Shown: piece by piece, positions 38,998-47,410 of the stretch | Layout: each line of letters opens with the position of its first letter | How positions within the stretch are numbered: position 1 is the first letter of the stretch | Source: Kordiimonadales bacterium IMCC3096 | Lineage (GTDB): Bacteria; Pseudomonadota; Alphaproteobacteria; Minwuiales; Minwuiaceae | Direction of reading: 5' to 3' | Length of the DNA stretch: 64,000 bases | Assembly: GCA_016865035.1 (NCBI GenBank) | Contig: CP018227.1 | Location: forward strand, 3,501,501 to 3,565,500 | Notes under the pieces: generated by a model | What the model was told of the DNA's origin: nothing | Databases searched by the model: none | What the model saw: only the letters and a program-made list of their open reading frames with translations | Made by a program: the position numbers and the translations under genes

Positions 38998-40341
38998 ATG
39001 CCGATTACCATTACCATGCCGGCGCTTTCCCCCACGATGGAAGAGGGCACGCTGGCGAGCTGGCAGGTGAAGCCGGGTGATACTGTCTCGTCCGGCGACG
39101 TGCTCTGCGAGATCGAGACGGACAAGGCCACGATGGAAGTCGAGGCCGTGGAGGAGGGCACCATCGGCAAGCTGCTGGTGGAGGCGGGGACGGAAGGCGT
39201 GAAGGTCAACGCCCCCATCGCCGTGCTGCTGGAGGAGGGCGAGGACGAGAGCGCCCTTGACGGTTTCGAGGCAAAGTCGGCCGGGGGTGGCTCCGGCGGA
39301 GATGCAGATGCCGGGAAGGCACCCGAGCCTGAGCCCGAAGCCGAGGCTGAGGCCAAGGACGATCCGAAACCCGTGCCGAAGGCCGCCTCAGGTGGCGGTT
39401 CCGGCGGTGGCAAGGGCGGGCGCGTCTTTGCCAGCCCGCTGGCCAAGCGCATGGCGTCCCAGGAAGGTCTGGACCTGTCGCAGATCGAAGGAACGGGGCC
39501 AAAGGGGCGCGTCGTGAAGCGCGATGTCGAGGCCGCGCTTGAAAGCGGGACCGGCAGGAAGCAGGCGGATGCGCCGAAGGCGGAAGCGGCGTCGGACGCC
39601 CCGGCGAAATCGGCCCCATCGGCCCCCGCCGCCGCGAAGGACTATCCTCCGGTCACCGACGATTACGAGGAGATCAAGCTCAACTCCATGCGGAAGACCA
39701 TCGCGCGCCGGCTCACCGAGTCGAAGCAGACGGTGCCGCATTTCTATCTGACCATCGACATCGAACTGGATGCGCTGCTGGCGCTGCGGAAGGACCTCAA
39801 CAGCCGCTCCGACGCCTACAAGATCTCCGTCAATGACTTCATCGTCCGGGCCTCGGCCCTGGCGCTGCGCAAGCATCCGGAGATCAATTCCCAGTTCACC
39901 GAGAATGCCATCCTGCAGCATCGCAAGGTGGACGTGTCGGTGGCCGTGGCGATAGAGGGCGGGCTGATCACGCCGGTGGTGCGGAACACGGACCAGAAGG
40001 GCCTGCAGCAGATCTCTGCCGAGACCAAGGACCTGGCGGGTCGGGCGCGGGACGGCAAGCTGAAGCCCGACGAGTTTGCGGGCGGCACCTTCACCATTTC
40101 CAACCTCGGCATGTTCGGCATCGACCAGTTCGTGGCCGTCATCAATCCGCCGCAGGCGGCGATCCTGGCTGTCGGCTCGGGAACCCAGAAGCCGGTGGTG
40201 AAGGATGGCGCGCTGGCGGTGGCAACGGTGATGACTGCAACCCTGTCGGCGGATCACCGTGTCTTCGGTGGTGCCGAGGGCGCGGCGTTCCTGGAAACCC
40301 TCAAGGGCCTGCTCGAAGACCCGCTCACCATGCTGCTCTGA
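38998..40341 (+). CDS. pdhC: Dihydrolipoyl acetyltransferase E2
   Basis: 447 residues. Lipoyl domain (1-80, lysine in [12 protein letters not shown]), flexible linker, E3/E1-binding domain (VFASPLAKRMASQEGLDLSQI, about 142-175), second linker, and catalytic domain from about 225. The active-site motif reads DHRVFGG (419-425): the histidine is kept, but the usual aspartate of HxxxDG is glycine. A similar loss is seen in plastid-type E2 proteins. It transfers acetyl groups to CoA as the core of the complex. Confidence 0.95.
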   Translation: MPITITMPALSPTMEEGTLASWQVKPGDTVSSGDVLCEIETDKATMEVEAVEEGTIGKLLVEAGTEGVKVNAPIAVLLEEGEDESALDGFEAKSAGGGSGGDADAGKAPEPEPEAEAEAKDDPKPVPKAASGGGSGGGKGGRVFASPLAKRMASQEGLDLSQIEGTGPKGRVVKRDVEAALESGTGRKQADAPKAEAASDAPAKSAPSAPAAAKDYPPVTDDYEEIKLNSMRKTIARRLTESKQTVPHFYLTIDIELDALLALRKDLNSRSDAYKISVNDFIVRASALALRKHPEINSQFTENAILQHRKVDVSVAVAIEGGLITPVVRNTDQKGLQQISAETKDLAGRARDGKLKPDEFAGGTFTISNLGMFGIDQFVAVINPPQAAILAVGSGTQKPVVKDGALAVATVMTATLSADHRVFGGAEGAAFLETLKGLLEDPLTMLL

Positions 40342-40356
40342 CGGAGGACGAAGATC

Positions 40357-41757
40357 ATGGCGAAGAATTTCGACCTCGTCGTCGTGGGCGGTGGCCCCGG
40401 CGGATACGTGGCGGCGATCCGGGCGGCACAGCTCGGCATGAACGCGGCACTTGTGGAGCGGGAACACCTGGGGGGCATCTGCCTCAACTGGGGCTGCATC
40501 CCGACCAAGGCACTGCTGCGCTCGGCCGAGGTCTATCACCTGATGAGCCACGCGCAGGATTACGGCTTCCGCATCGACGGCAAGATCGAGATCGACAATG
40601 CCGCCATCGTGAAGCGCTCCCGCAAGGTGGCCGGACAGCTTTCCGGCGGCGTGAAGCACCTGCTGAAGAAGAACAAGGTCACGGTCTTCGACGGGCAGGG
40701 GGCACTGGCCGGCAAGGGCACCGTCAGTGTCACGAAGGACGGCAAGACGGTGGAGGAGATCAAGGCAAAGCACATCATCCTCGCCACCGGTGCCCGGGCG
40801 CGGTCGCTGCCGGGCCTGGAACCCGACGGCAAGCTGGTCTGGACCTATCGTGAAGCCATGGTGCCTGAGGAACTGCCGAAGTCGCTGCTGGTTGTCGGCT
40901 CCGGTGCCATCGGCATCGAATTCGCCAGTTTCTACCGCACCCTGGGTGTGGATGTGACGGTGGTCGAGGTCATGGACCGGGTGCTGCCGGTCGAGGATGC
41001 GGAGATCTCGGCCTTCGCCGAGAAGGCCTTCACCAAGCAGGGCATGAAGATCATGACCGGCGCGACGGTGGAGAAGCTGGACCGCAAGTCGAATTCCGTT
41101 ACCGCCTCCATCAAGGGCAAGGATGGCAAGAGCCAGTCCCTGACCGTGGACCGGGTGATCCTGGCTGTCGGCATCGTCGGCAATGTCGAGGACATCGGGT
41201 TGGAGAACACGAAGGTGAAGGTCGACCGCACCCATGTGGAGATCGATGCCTACTGCCGGACCGGGGAACCGGGCGTCTATGCCATCGGCGACCTCTGCGG
41301 CCCGCCCTGGCTGGCGCACAAGGCGAGTCATGAGGGCGTGATCTGCGTCGAGAAGATTGCCGGTCTGGATGTGCATCCGCTGGATACCAGCAACATTCCC
41401 GGCTGTACCTACTGCCAGCCCCAGGTGGCCAGCGTCGGCCTGACCGAGGCTGCGGCGAAGGAGAAGGGCCATGACGTGCGCGTTGGCCGCTTCCCCTTCA
41501 TGGGTAACGGCAAGGCGATTGCGCTGGGCGAGCCGGAGGGCATGGTGAAGACCGTGTTCGACAAGAAGACCGGCGAGTTGCTGGGCGCGCACATGATCGG
41601 CGCGGAGGTCACCGAACTGATCCAGGGCTATGGCATTGCCAAGACGCTGGAAACGACGGAGGCCGAACTGATGCACACCGTCTTCCCGCACCCGACCCTG
41701 TCGGAAATGATGCACGAATCCGTCCTTGACGCCTACGGTCGGGCCATCCACTTCTGA
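40357..41757 (+). CDS. lpdA: Dihydrolipoyl dehydrogenase E3
   Basis: 466 residues. FAD-binding VVVGGGPGGYVAAIRAAQLG lies at the N-terminus, the redox disulfide is in GGICLNWGCIPTKALL (about 40-55), the NAD motif is VVGSGAIGIEFASFYRTLG, and the C-terminal active-site base is H in HTVFPHPTLSEMMHE. It reoxidises dihydrolipoamide in the complex. It starts 15 bases after pdhC. Confidence 0.96.
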   Translation: MAKNFDLVVVGGGPGGYVAAIRAAQLGMNAALVEREHLGGICLNWGCIPTKALLRSAEVYHLMSHAQDYGFRIDGKIEIDNAAIVKRSRKVAGQLSGGVKHLLKKNKVTVFDGQGALAGKGTVSVTKDGKTVEEIKAKHIILATGARARSLPGLEPDGKLVWTYREAMVPEELPKSLLVVGSGAIGIEFASFYRTLGVDVTVVEVMDRVLPVEDAEISAFAEKAFTKQGMKIMTGATVEKLDRKSNSVTASIKGKDGKSQSLTVDRVILAVGIVGNVEDIGLENTKVKVDRTHVEIDAYCRTGEPGVYAIGDLCGPPWLAHKASHEGVICVEKIAGLDVHPLDTSNIPGCTYCQPQVASVGLTEAAAKEKGHDVRVGRFPFMGNGKAIALGEPEGMVKTVFDKKTGELLGAHMIGAEVTELIQGYGIAKTLETTEAELMHTVFPHPTLSEMMHESVLDAYGRAIHF

Positions 41758-41793
41758 AGCACCGACTGAAACACAGCAGGACCGAACAGAGTC

Positions 41794-42750
41794 ATGCCTG
41801 ACACCACCAAATCGACCGTCCGTCACCCCGAGAAGGCGCACAGGCCGGACAATCCGGTCTGGAAGAAGAAGCCTGCCTGGATCCGGGTGAAGGCGCCGAC
41901 GTCGCCGGAGTACATGGAAACCCGGCGCATCATGCGCACGCACAAGCTGAACACGGTGTGCGAGGAGGCGGCGTGTCCGAACATCGGCGAGTGCTGGGCC
42001 AAGGGTCATGCGACCATGATGATCCTGGGCGACACCTGCACGCGCGCCTGCAGCTTCTGCAACGTCAAGACCGGCAAGCCTGGTGCGCTGGACCCGTTCG
42101 AGCCGGAGAATGTGGCACAGTCGGTGGCGAAGCTGGGACTGGCGCACGTCGTCGTGACATCCGTTGACCGGGATGACCTGGCTGATGGCGGGGCGGACCA
42201 TTTCGCCCGCACCATCACCTGCATCCGCCAGGCCAGCCCGAAGACCACCATCGAGGTGCTGGTACCCGACTTCCAGAAGAAGCCGGGTGCGCTGGAGATG
42301 GTGGTGGAGGCGAAGCCGGACGTCTTCAACCACAACATGGAAACCGTGCCGCGGCTCTATGCGTCGGTGCGGCCCGGCGCGCGCTATTTCCACTCCCTGC
42401 GCATCCTGGCCGAGGTGAAGGAAATGGATCCGTCGATCTTCACCAAGTCCGGCATCATGGTCGGACTGGGGGAGCAGCGGGAGGAAGTGCTGCAGATCAT
42501 GGACGACCTGCGCTCGGCGGACGTCGATTTCATGACCATCGGCCAGTACCTGCAGCCGACGGTAAAGCATCACGCGGTGGACCGCTTCGTGACCCCGGAA
42601 GAATTCGCGGCCTACGAGCGCAATGCCTATGGCAAGGGGTTCCTGATGGTCTCCGCCACGCCACTGACCCGGTCGTCGTACCATGCCGGTGATGATTTCG
42701 AACGGCTTCGTGCCGCGCGGGAAAAGCGCCTCGCCACCGGAACAGCCTGA
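41794..42750 (+). CDS. lipA: Lipoyl synthase
   Basis: 318 residues. [16 protein letters not shown] provides the auxiliary-cluster cysteines and [10 protein letters not shown] the radical-SAM CxxxCxxC motif (about 86-93). It inserts two sulfurs into octanoyl groups on E2 and other lipoyl domains. Its place directly after lpd puts cofactor synthesis in the same transcript as three lipoyl-using proteins. lipB is not in the window. Confidence 0.96.
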   Translation: MPDTTKSTVRHPEKAHRPDNPVWKKKPAWIRVKAPTSPEYMETRRIMRTHKLNTVCEEAACPNIGECWAKGHATMMILGDTCTRACSFCNVKTGKPGALDPFEPENVAQSVAKLGLAHVVVTSVDRDDLADGGADHFARTITCIRQASPKTTIEVLVPDFQKKPGALEMVVEAKPDVFNHNMETVPRLYASVRPGARYFHSLRILAEVKEMDPSIFTKSGIMVGLGEQREEVLQIMDDLRSADVDFMTIGQYLQPTVKHHAVDRFVTPEEFAAYERNAYGKGFLMVSATPLTRSSYHAGDDFERLRAAREKRLATGTA

Positions 42751-42765
42751 CCCGGGTTCCCTGAC

Positions 42766-43197
42766 ATGCCCAAACATTCCGAAACGCGCGTGCTGCCGCA
42801 CACGCCGGAGCAGATGTACAGCCTTGTCGCGGACATCGGGCGCTATCCCGAGTTCCTGCCCTGGTGCGTTGGCGCGCGCATCGTGCGTCAGTCGGAGCAT
42901 GAGGTGCTGGCGGACCTGCTGATCGGGTTCAAGGTCTTCCGGGAGCGGTTTCGCTCCAAGGTCGATCTGGATCCGGCGACCCTGACCATCGATGTGGCCT
43001 ATGTGGAAGGGCCGATGCGATACCTCGAGAACCACTGGCACTTCCGGCCCCACCCGGACGGCTGTGAGATCGACTTCAAGGTGGATTTCGAGTTTCGCTC
43101 CCTGCTGCTGCGAAAGGCCATCGAGCCACTGTTTCACGAGGCAGTGCGCCGCATGGTGGCGGCATTCGAGAAGCGGGCGGCAGCACTCTACGGATGA
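42766..43197 (+). CDS. COQ10/RatA-like START-domain protein
   Basis: 143 residues. HTPEQMYSLVADIGRYPEFLPWCVGARI is the family signature, and the C-terminal RSLLLRKAIEPLFHEAVRRMVAAFEKRA is the long helix closing the hydrophobic cavity. Such proteins bind ubiquinone (COQ10-type) and are also annotated as the RatA toxin. Context with respiratory carbon metabolism favours the quinone-binding role. Last gene of the pdh operon. Confidence 0.88.
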   Translation: MPKHSETRVLPHTPEQMYSLVADIGRYPEFLPWCVGARIVRQSEHEVLADLLIGFKVFRERFRSKVDLDPATLTIDVAYVEGPMRYLENHWHFRPHPDGCEIDFKVDFEFRSLLLRKAIEPLFHEAVRRMVAAFEKRAAALYG

Positions 43198-43479
43198 TCC
43201 ATGATGTGGGTTTCATGTACCACTGCCGAAGCTGTAACTCCCTGACATCGCGCTGATTTGAGCACAGTAGTGTGTGAATCAACACACTCTGCCGGAATCA
43301 TATGGCATCCCCTGCGGATTTCGCTTCACGACCAGCGCGAGACATGAACATGTAAAGAAACAATTAACAGGCTGGCGTTGATGACACCTCGGGTCACCCG
43401 GGGTCGCCTACCGACCAGCCGTTCGAGGGGGTGCCGAGAATCTTCTGCCTGGCTCAAAGCGCCGGACGGTCTCTGACGC
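43198..43479. other. Spacer upstream of the RTX gene
   Basis: No gene is supported here. A perfect 7-bp inverted repeat, AGTGTGT (43269-43275) and ACACACT (43282-43288) with loop GAATCA, lies about 70 bases after the COQ10-like gene and may end the pdh transcript or act as an operator. The stretch 43340-43370 is A-rich and may hold the RTX promoter. No clear ribosome site precedes the RTX start. Confidence 0.5.
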
Positions 43480-45078
43480 GTGGTCACCACCACAGCGCAC
43501 TGGGCGTCTGACATGGCCCTGCCGGAAGATCCCTTTGCAGATGTGACCCTGACAGGAACAGCAGGCAACGATGTTCTGTGGGGTTATGCTGGCAATGATG
43601 TCGTTTCCGGCGGCGACGGAGACGATCGTCTGCACGGCGCGCGCGGCAACGACACCATAACAGGCGGCACGGGCAGTGACTTCCTGATTGGCGGCAGCGG
43701 CAACGACACTTACCTGATCGGTCGTGATCTGCTGCCAGGCGACCATTCGATCATCATCGAGACACCAAGCCGCGACACGAACGTCATCCTGTTTCAGGAC
43801 GGGATCGTGCGGGAAGAACTGTCTTTCGACCGTGTCGGCAACGACCTGTTCATCGGCATTGCGGCTGGCGGAACAATTGTCCTGCGCGGGCAGTTCAGTT
43901 CGCTGAGCGGCGGTATCGACGGTCTGCATTTCGAGGATGGTTCGATACTGGACCTTCGCGAACCGAATTCACCGCTGCTGAGGCCCACCGAGGACACTCT
44001 GTCCGGCAGTGGCGATGACACGCCCGCAGGTGGTGGCTCCGGCGACACGCTCTCGGGCGGCGGCGATGACACGCCCGCAGGTGGCGGCTCTGGCGACACG
44101 CTGACGGGCGGCGGCAATGACACGCCAGCGGGTGGTGGCTCCGGCGACACGCTGACGGGCGGTGGCGATGACACGCCCACGGGTGGTGGTTCCGGCGACA
44201 CGCTGACGGGCGGCGGCAATGACACGCCAGCGGGTGGTGGCTCCGGCGACACGCTCTCGGGCGGCGGCGATGACACGCCAGCAGGCGGCGGTGTCGATGA
44301 CACACTGACGGGCGACGGCGGGCCGGGGGGCGGCGCAGGCGACCCGTCGGCACCGGTGCTGCGTGGCGACAACGGCCCGGACCGCATGCATGGCGGCATA
44401 GGCGACCAGGTGATGCGCGGCAGGGGCGGCGACGACAGGATCTCAGGTGGTGCCGGGGCGGACACGATCATCGGCGGCGATGGCATCGATCGGCTGTTCG
44501 GCGATGATGGTGACGATGTCCTGAGTGGCGGTGAAGACCGTGACATCATCTTCGGTGGTCTGGATGATGACGAACTGCGGGGCAACGGCGGACGCGACAA
44601 CCTGTTCGGGGACGCGGGCGACGATCTGCTCGACGGCGGCGCCAAGCTGGACGTCCTGCATGGCGGCGATGGTGCGGATACGCTGATCGGTGGCGACGGC
44701 GACGACAAGCTCTTCGGCGGCGACGGCGACGACGTGCTGATTGCCGACGCTGGCTATGATCGCCTTTCCGGCGGTGCGGGTGATGATCTGTTCGTGCTCC
44801 GTATTGAAGACCTTGGTGGACCCATCGACCAGATCACCGAGTGGAATGATGGCGACAGGATCGTCATTCAGGGCGTTCCTGACGCTCTCATCGGGGCAGT
44901 CAGCTCCGGCCAGGTGTCGGATTTTCTCGCTGTCCGCCAGGTCGGTGGCGACAGCTTCCTGCAGATCGACCTGGATGGGACTGGCGACGGACACGACCTC
45001 GTCAATCTGGTGCGGATCAGGGAGCACACTCTGGACCTCGACGAGGTCAGCTTCGATCCCGCATCAGGCCTGTTCTGA
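43480..45078 (+). CDS. RTX calcium-binding protein with internal DTPAGGG repeats
   Basis: 532 residues from GTG 43480; ATG 43513 is an alternative, and neither has a clear ribosome site. RTX nonapeptides (GGxGxDxLx) occupy about 28-75 and about 305-440. Between them lies a low-complexity block of six 17-residue repeats (DDTPAGGGSGDTLSGGG). The C-terminal 90 residues form a non-repeat domain of the kind seen as a type I secretion signal region. There is no Sec signal peptide. No ABC exporter, membrane-fusion or enzymatic domain gene is adjacent, so secretion would use a distant system. The activity is unknown; an adhesin or surface-layer role is possible. Confidence 0.88.
   Translation: MVTTTAHWASDMALPEDPFADVTLTGTAGNDVLWGYAGNDVVSGGDGDDRLHGARGNDTITGGTGSDFLIGGSGNDTYLIGRDLLPGDHSIIIETPSRDTNVILFQDGIVREELSFDRVGNDLFIGIAAGGTIVLRGQFSSLSGGIDGLHFEDGSILDLREPNSPLLRPTEDTLSGSGDDTPAGGGSGDTLSGGGDDTPAGGGSGDTLTGGGNDTPAGGGSGDTLTGGGDDTPTGGGSGDTLTGGGNDTPAGGGSGDTLSGGGDDTPAGGGVDDTLTGDGGPGGGAGDPSAPVLRGDNGPDRMHGGIGDQVMRGRGGDDRISGGAGADTIIGGDGIDRLFGDDGDDVLSGGEDRDIIFGGLDDDELRGNGGRDNLFGDAGDDLLDGGAKLDVLHGGDGADTLIGGDGDDKLFGGDGDDVLIADAGYDRLSGGAGDDLFVLRIEDLGGPIDQITEWNDGDRIVIQGVPDALIGAVSSGQVSDFLAVRQVGGDSFLQIDLDGTGDGHDLVNLVRIREHTLDLDEVSFDPASGLF
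44014..44319 (+). repeat. Six 51-bp in-frame tandem repeats in the RTX gene
   Basis: Units begin at about 44014, 44065, 44116, 44167, 44218 and 44269. Each encodes 17 residues, DDTPAGGGSGDTLSGGG with N/D, S/T and A/T swaps. Codon-level similarity is high in the four central units, which suggests recent unit duplication. The last unit ends with VDDTLTG. Confidence 0.9.
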
Positions 45079-45093
45079 GGCTGAACGAAGGAA

Positions 45094-45120
45094 GACCAGC
45101 CGCCCGCCGGGCGACTGGTC
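45094..45120 (+). terminator. Hairpin after the RTX gene
   Basis: GACCAG-C-CGCCC (45094-45105) pairs with GGGCG-A-CTGGTC (45109-45120) with one C-A mismatch and loop GCC, 16 bases after the RTX stop. It is followed by TGCAAAAG, not a T-run, so termination would be weak or Rho-assisted. Confidence 0.5.
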
Positions 45121-45190
45121 TGCAAAAGATATGGTCCGGGTTGCGCGGTTCTTGACGCCGCTTCGGACTTCAGTGGACTGACGGTCGGCG

Positions 45191-45382
45191 TCAGACCCGT
45201 CCGACGGCCGGGGTCTTGGGGCCGAAGAGCAGCCACAGGATCAGGCCGAGTACCGGCAGCAACAGGATGACCACGATCCATATGACCTTGGCGCCTGTGC
45301 CCGCTCCGCTGCCGAAGATCTTCACGATGGCCCAGATATCCGCGATCAGGATGATCAGGCCGAGAATGCCAGTGACTTCCAT
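45191..45382 (-). CDS. PLDc_N-type small membrane protein
   Basis: 63 residues with two membrane helices (about 3-24 and 33-53). The second helix ending LPVLGLILWLLFGPK matches the phospholipase D-nuclease N-terminal (PLDc_N) motif, present on its own in many small bacterial membrane proteins. It has no catalytic domain. It lies 49 bases after the entericidin gene on the same strand and may share its transcript. Function is unknown, possibly envelope-related. Confidence 0.8.
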   Translation of the reverse strand: MEVTGILGLIILIADIWAIVKIFGSGAGTGAKVIWIVVILLLPVLGLILWLLFGPKTPAVGRV

Positions 45383-45431
45383 TTGTTCAGTTCCTCTCGT
45401 CGTTCAACTATCGCGAAGTGGGAGGGAACCG

Positions 45432-45575
45432 TTACTCGGTCGAGTCTTCGACGGCCTCGGCGCTGTCGTTGATGTCCGCACCGATGCCGCGGATCGTGTT
45501 GTCACAGGCCGCCAGGCCACCGATCATCACGGCAAGGACACCAATCAGGCTCAGACGTTTCAGGATGTCAGTCAT
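45432..45575 (-). CDS. Entericidin EcnA/B family lipoprotein
   Basis: 47 residues, too short for most gene callers. It has a lipoprotein signal (MTDILKRLSLIGVLAVMIGG), a lipobox LAAC with Cys24, and the family core NTIRGIGADINDSAEAVED. GAGGAG lies 7 bases before the ATG at 45575. In E. coli, entericidin A and B act as an antidote/toxin lipoprotein pair linked to stationary-phase lysis; single copies like this one are common in alphaproteobacteria and their role is unclear. The first bases overlap the end of the upstream hypothetical gene. Confidence 0.85.
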   Translation of the reverse strand: MTDILKRLSLIGVLAVMIGGLAACDNTIRGIGADINDSAEAVEDSTE

Positions 45576-45756
45576 GTTTCTTCTCCTCGGTGATGCGCTG
45601 CAGCAGGGTCTTGCCCTGCATCGCAGCCTGTAAACTTCTGCGTGCTTTGGGATCTTCGAGAGTTAATCTCGACGCTTTATCTGATTTTCCCAAATAATTG
45701 TCGTTCGATTCCTCCAATATGTCATCTTCTGTCACAAGTGATAGAAGAAGCGGCAT
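45568..45756 (-). CDS. Hypothetical 62-residue protein before entericidin
   Basis: From ATG 45756 (preceded by GAGGGAG) it encodes a hydrophobic start (MPLLLSLVTEDD) and a charged, helix-prone C-terminus ending ITEEKKHD. The stop overlaps the entericidin ATG by eight bases and the entericidin ribosome site is inside it, which suggests translational coupling. The upstream part of the gene is AT-rich compared with the region, with codons unlike the core genes. No family recognised. A longer start at 45876 is possible. Confidence 0.45.
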   Translation of the reverse strand: MPLLLSLVTEDDILEESNDNYLGKSDKASRLTLEDPKARRSLQAAMQGKTLLQRITEEKKHD

Positions 45757-45977
45757 GAGAAAATCTCCCTCGTTTTGTGTTGTCGTTAAAATGATGATTG
45801 CCGAGAGGAATTCAAATTTTTTCGTATGTGTCGGTTGGTGTGGCGATGTATTGTCAATAACCTGCTCAGGATACATGAACTAGGGCAACTCAATTACTTC
45901 CGTTGGTGTAGTGGAATTGGTCATTGGAGTGGTTGGAGTAAGTGGCGTATGTTGATGCTTCAATGGAGGTCCGATGA
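45757..45977. other. AT-rich intergenic stretch
   Basis: 45640-45890 is clearly richer in A and T than the rest of the window. It probably holds the promoters for the minus-strand small-protein genes and the plus-strand RHH gene. No RNA gene or repeat was recognised. GGAGGT at 45965-45970 is the ribosome site of the RHH gene. Confidence 0.5.
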
Positions 45978-46196
45978 ATGCCCGAGAACATGCCGCCGAA
46001 GCGCACCGAGAAACTGCAGCTGATGCTGGACGACCTTGAGATGGAGGCGATCGATGACTGGCGGTTCCGCCATCGCATGCCGTCGCGTGCTGCCGCGATC
46101 CGGGAGCTGATCCGTCGCGGCCTCGCTGCGGTTGATCTCGAGGAGCCGACCGCGGACAAGACCTCCACGGAATTTCGCGTCGTTGAACCTGAGTGA
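45978..46196 (+). CDS. Small ribbon-helix-helix-like protein
   Basis: 72 residues. PPKRTEKLQLMLDDLEMEAIDDW suggests a beta strand and first helix, and SRAAAIRELIRRGL the second helix, as in Arc/CopG-type DNA-binding proteins. There is no toxin gene next to it, so a classical toxin-antitoxin pair is not supported. It lies 108 bases before the Ldh-type gene, which has its own ribosome site; it could regulate that gene. Confidence 0.75.
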   Translation: MPENMPPKRTEKLQLMLDDLEMEAIDDWRFRHRMPSRAAAIRELIRRGLAAVDLEEPTADKTSTEFRVVEPE

Positions 46197-46304
46197 CCGG
46201 TCGCACCCTTTCCGGAGGGTGACCCTGTCAGAAGTTCGAATGGCTTTTCGTCTCTCCGCATTGCTGCAAGACTGAGACAAGCAGGAAAATGGGGAGGAAG
46301 ACGG

Positions 46305-47375
46305 ATGCCGACAATCGCGGCTGAGAAGCTTGAGGGATTTGTGGCCGAGATCGCCCGTGCGGGCGGGTCCGGCGACGTGGAGGCGGGCAAGATCGGTCAC
46401 CAGCTTGTCGGTGCCAATCTGCGTGGTCATGACAGCCACGGCATCGGCATGATGCCTGCCTATGTCAACGCATTGCAGTTCGGCAAGCTGAAAGCCAATC
46501 AGCATGTCAGCGTCGTCCGGGATGATGGCGCGATCCTGCAACTGGATGGCAATGCCGGTTACGGGCAGGTCATCGGTGAAGAGGCGATGGAGATGGGTAT
46601 TGCCGTCGCCAAGGCGCAGGGGCTCTGCCTCATGAGCCTGCGCAACAGCCATCACCTTGGTCGCATCGGTGCTTGGGGCGAACAGGCAACCGACGCGGGA
46701 CTGATCTCGATTCACTGGGTGAACGCCATCACGCGGATGCCGCTGGTTGCACCGCACGGCGGCTCCGACGCCCGCTTCACCACCAATCCCTATTGCACGG
46801 CGGTGCCCGCCACACCCGGTCACCCGCGCATGGTGCTGGACATGGCGACGACGAAGGTCGCGATGGGCAAGGTGCGTGTGGCGCATAACAAGGGTGTGGA
46901 GATGCCACCTGACTGCCTGATCGACCCCGAGGGCAACCGCACGCTGAACCCGTCTGTCATGTTCGACGAACCGCGCGGCGCGTTGCTGGCGATGGGGGAG
47001 CACAAGGGCTATGGCCTGGCGCTGGTCTGCGAAGTGCTGGCCGGAGCGCTTTCGGGCGGTGGTTCCTTCCTGCCGGAGCGCTCCGACGGGCATTCCATCA
47101 TCAACAACATGCTGACCATCCTGGTCGACCCGGACCGGCTGACAGATCGGAGCGCGCTGATGAGCGAACTCGACGGTTTCATCAGCTACGTGAAGCAGTC
47201 GCCCCCCGCACCGGGTGTCGAGGAAGTCATGATCCCGGGCGATCCGGAGCGCAAGTCGATGGCCGAGCGCCTGGCGAACGGCGTGCCCGTCGATGACACG
47301 ACCTGGGAGGAGATGGTGCAGGCCGCCGTTCAGGTCGGCATGGACGAGGGCAAGGCCCGCGCCTGGGCAGAATAG
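46305..47375 (+). CDS. Ldh family malate/lactate/ureidoglycolate-type dehydrogenase
   Basis: 356 residues. The family core is evident: VGANLRGHDSHGIGMMPAYV (about 36-55, catalytic histidine), RNSHHLGRIGAWGEQA and LDMATTKVAMGKV. This fold differs from classical Rossmann malate/lactate dehydrogenases. GGGGAGGAAG upstream is the ribosome site. It is followed after 35 bases by an SDR gene, probably in one operon. Substrate not determinable; 2-oxo acids are typical. Confidence 0.9.
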   Translation: MPTIAAEKLEGFVAEIARAGGSGDVEAGKIGHQLVGANLRGHDSHGIGMMPAYVNALQFGKLKANQHVSVVRDDGAILQLDGNAGYGQVIGEEAMEMGIAVAKAQGLCLMSLRNSHHLGRIGAWGEQATDAGLISIHWVNAITRMPLVAPHGGSDARFTTNPYCTAVPATPGHPRMVLDMATTKVAMGKVRVAHNKGVEMPPDCLIDPEGNRTLNPSVMFDEPRGALLAMGEHKGYGLALVCEVLAGALSGGGSFLPERSDGHSIINNMLTILVDPDRLTDRSALMSELDGFISYVKQSPPAPGVEEVMIPGDPERKSMAERLANGVPVDDTTWEEMVQAAVQVGMDEGKARAWAE

Positions 47376-47410
47376 ACAGGACCAACAGAGAAGCATGGGG
47401 AGGGCTGGGC

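Noticed and set aside
39388-43137. 1249-codon minus-strand frame across pdhC, lpd and lipA
   Set aside because: It is antisense to four well-assigned genes and has no recognisable domain; length alone is a product of GC bias.
44014-44319. Tandem repeats as a CRISPR array
   Set aside because: Units are contiguous with no unique spacers and are in frame within the RTX gene.
45978-46196. RHH protein as an antitoxin of a toxin-antitoxin pair
   Set aside because: No toxin-like gene lies next to it; the following gene is a metabolic dehydrogenase.
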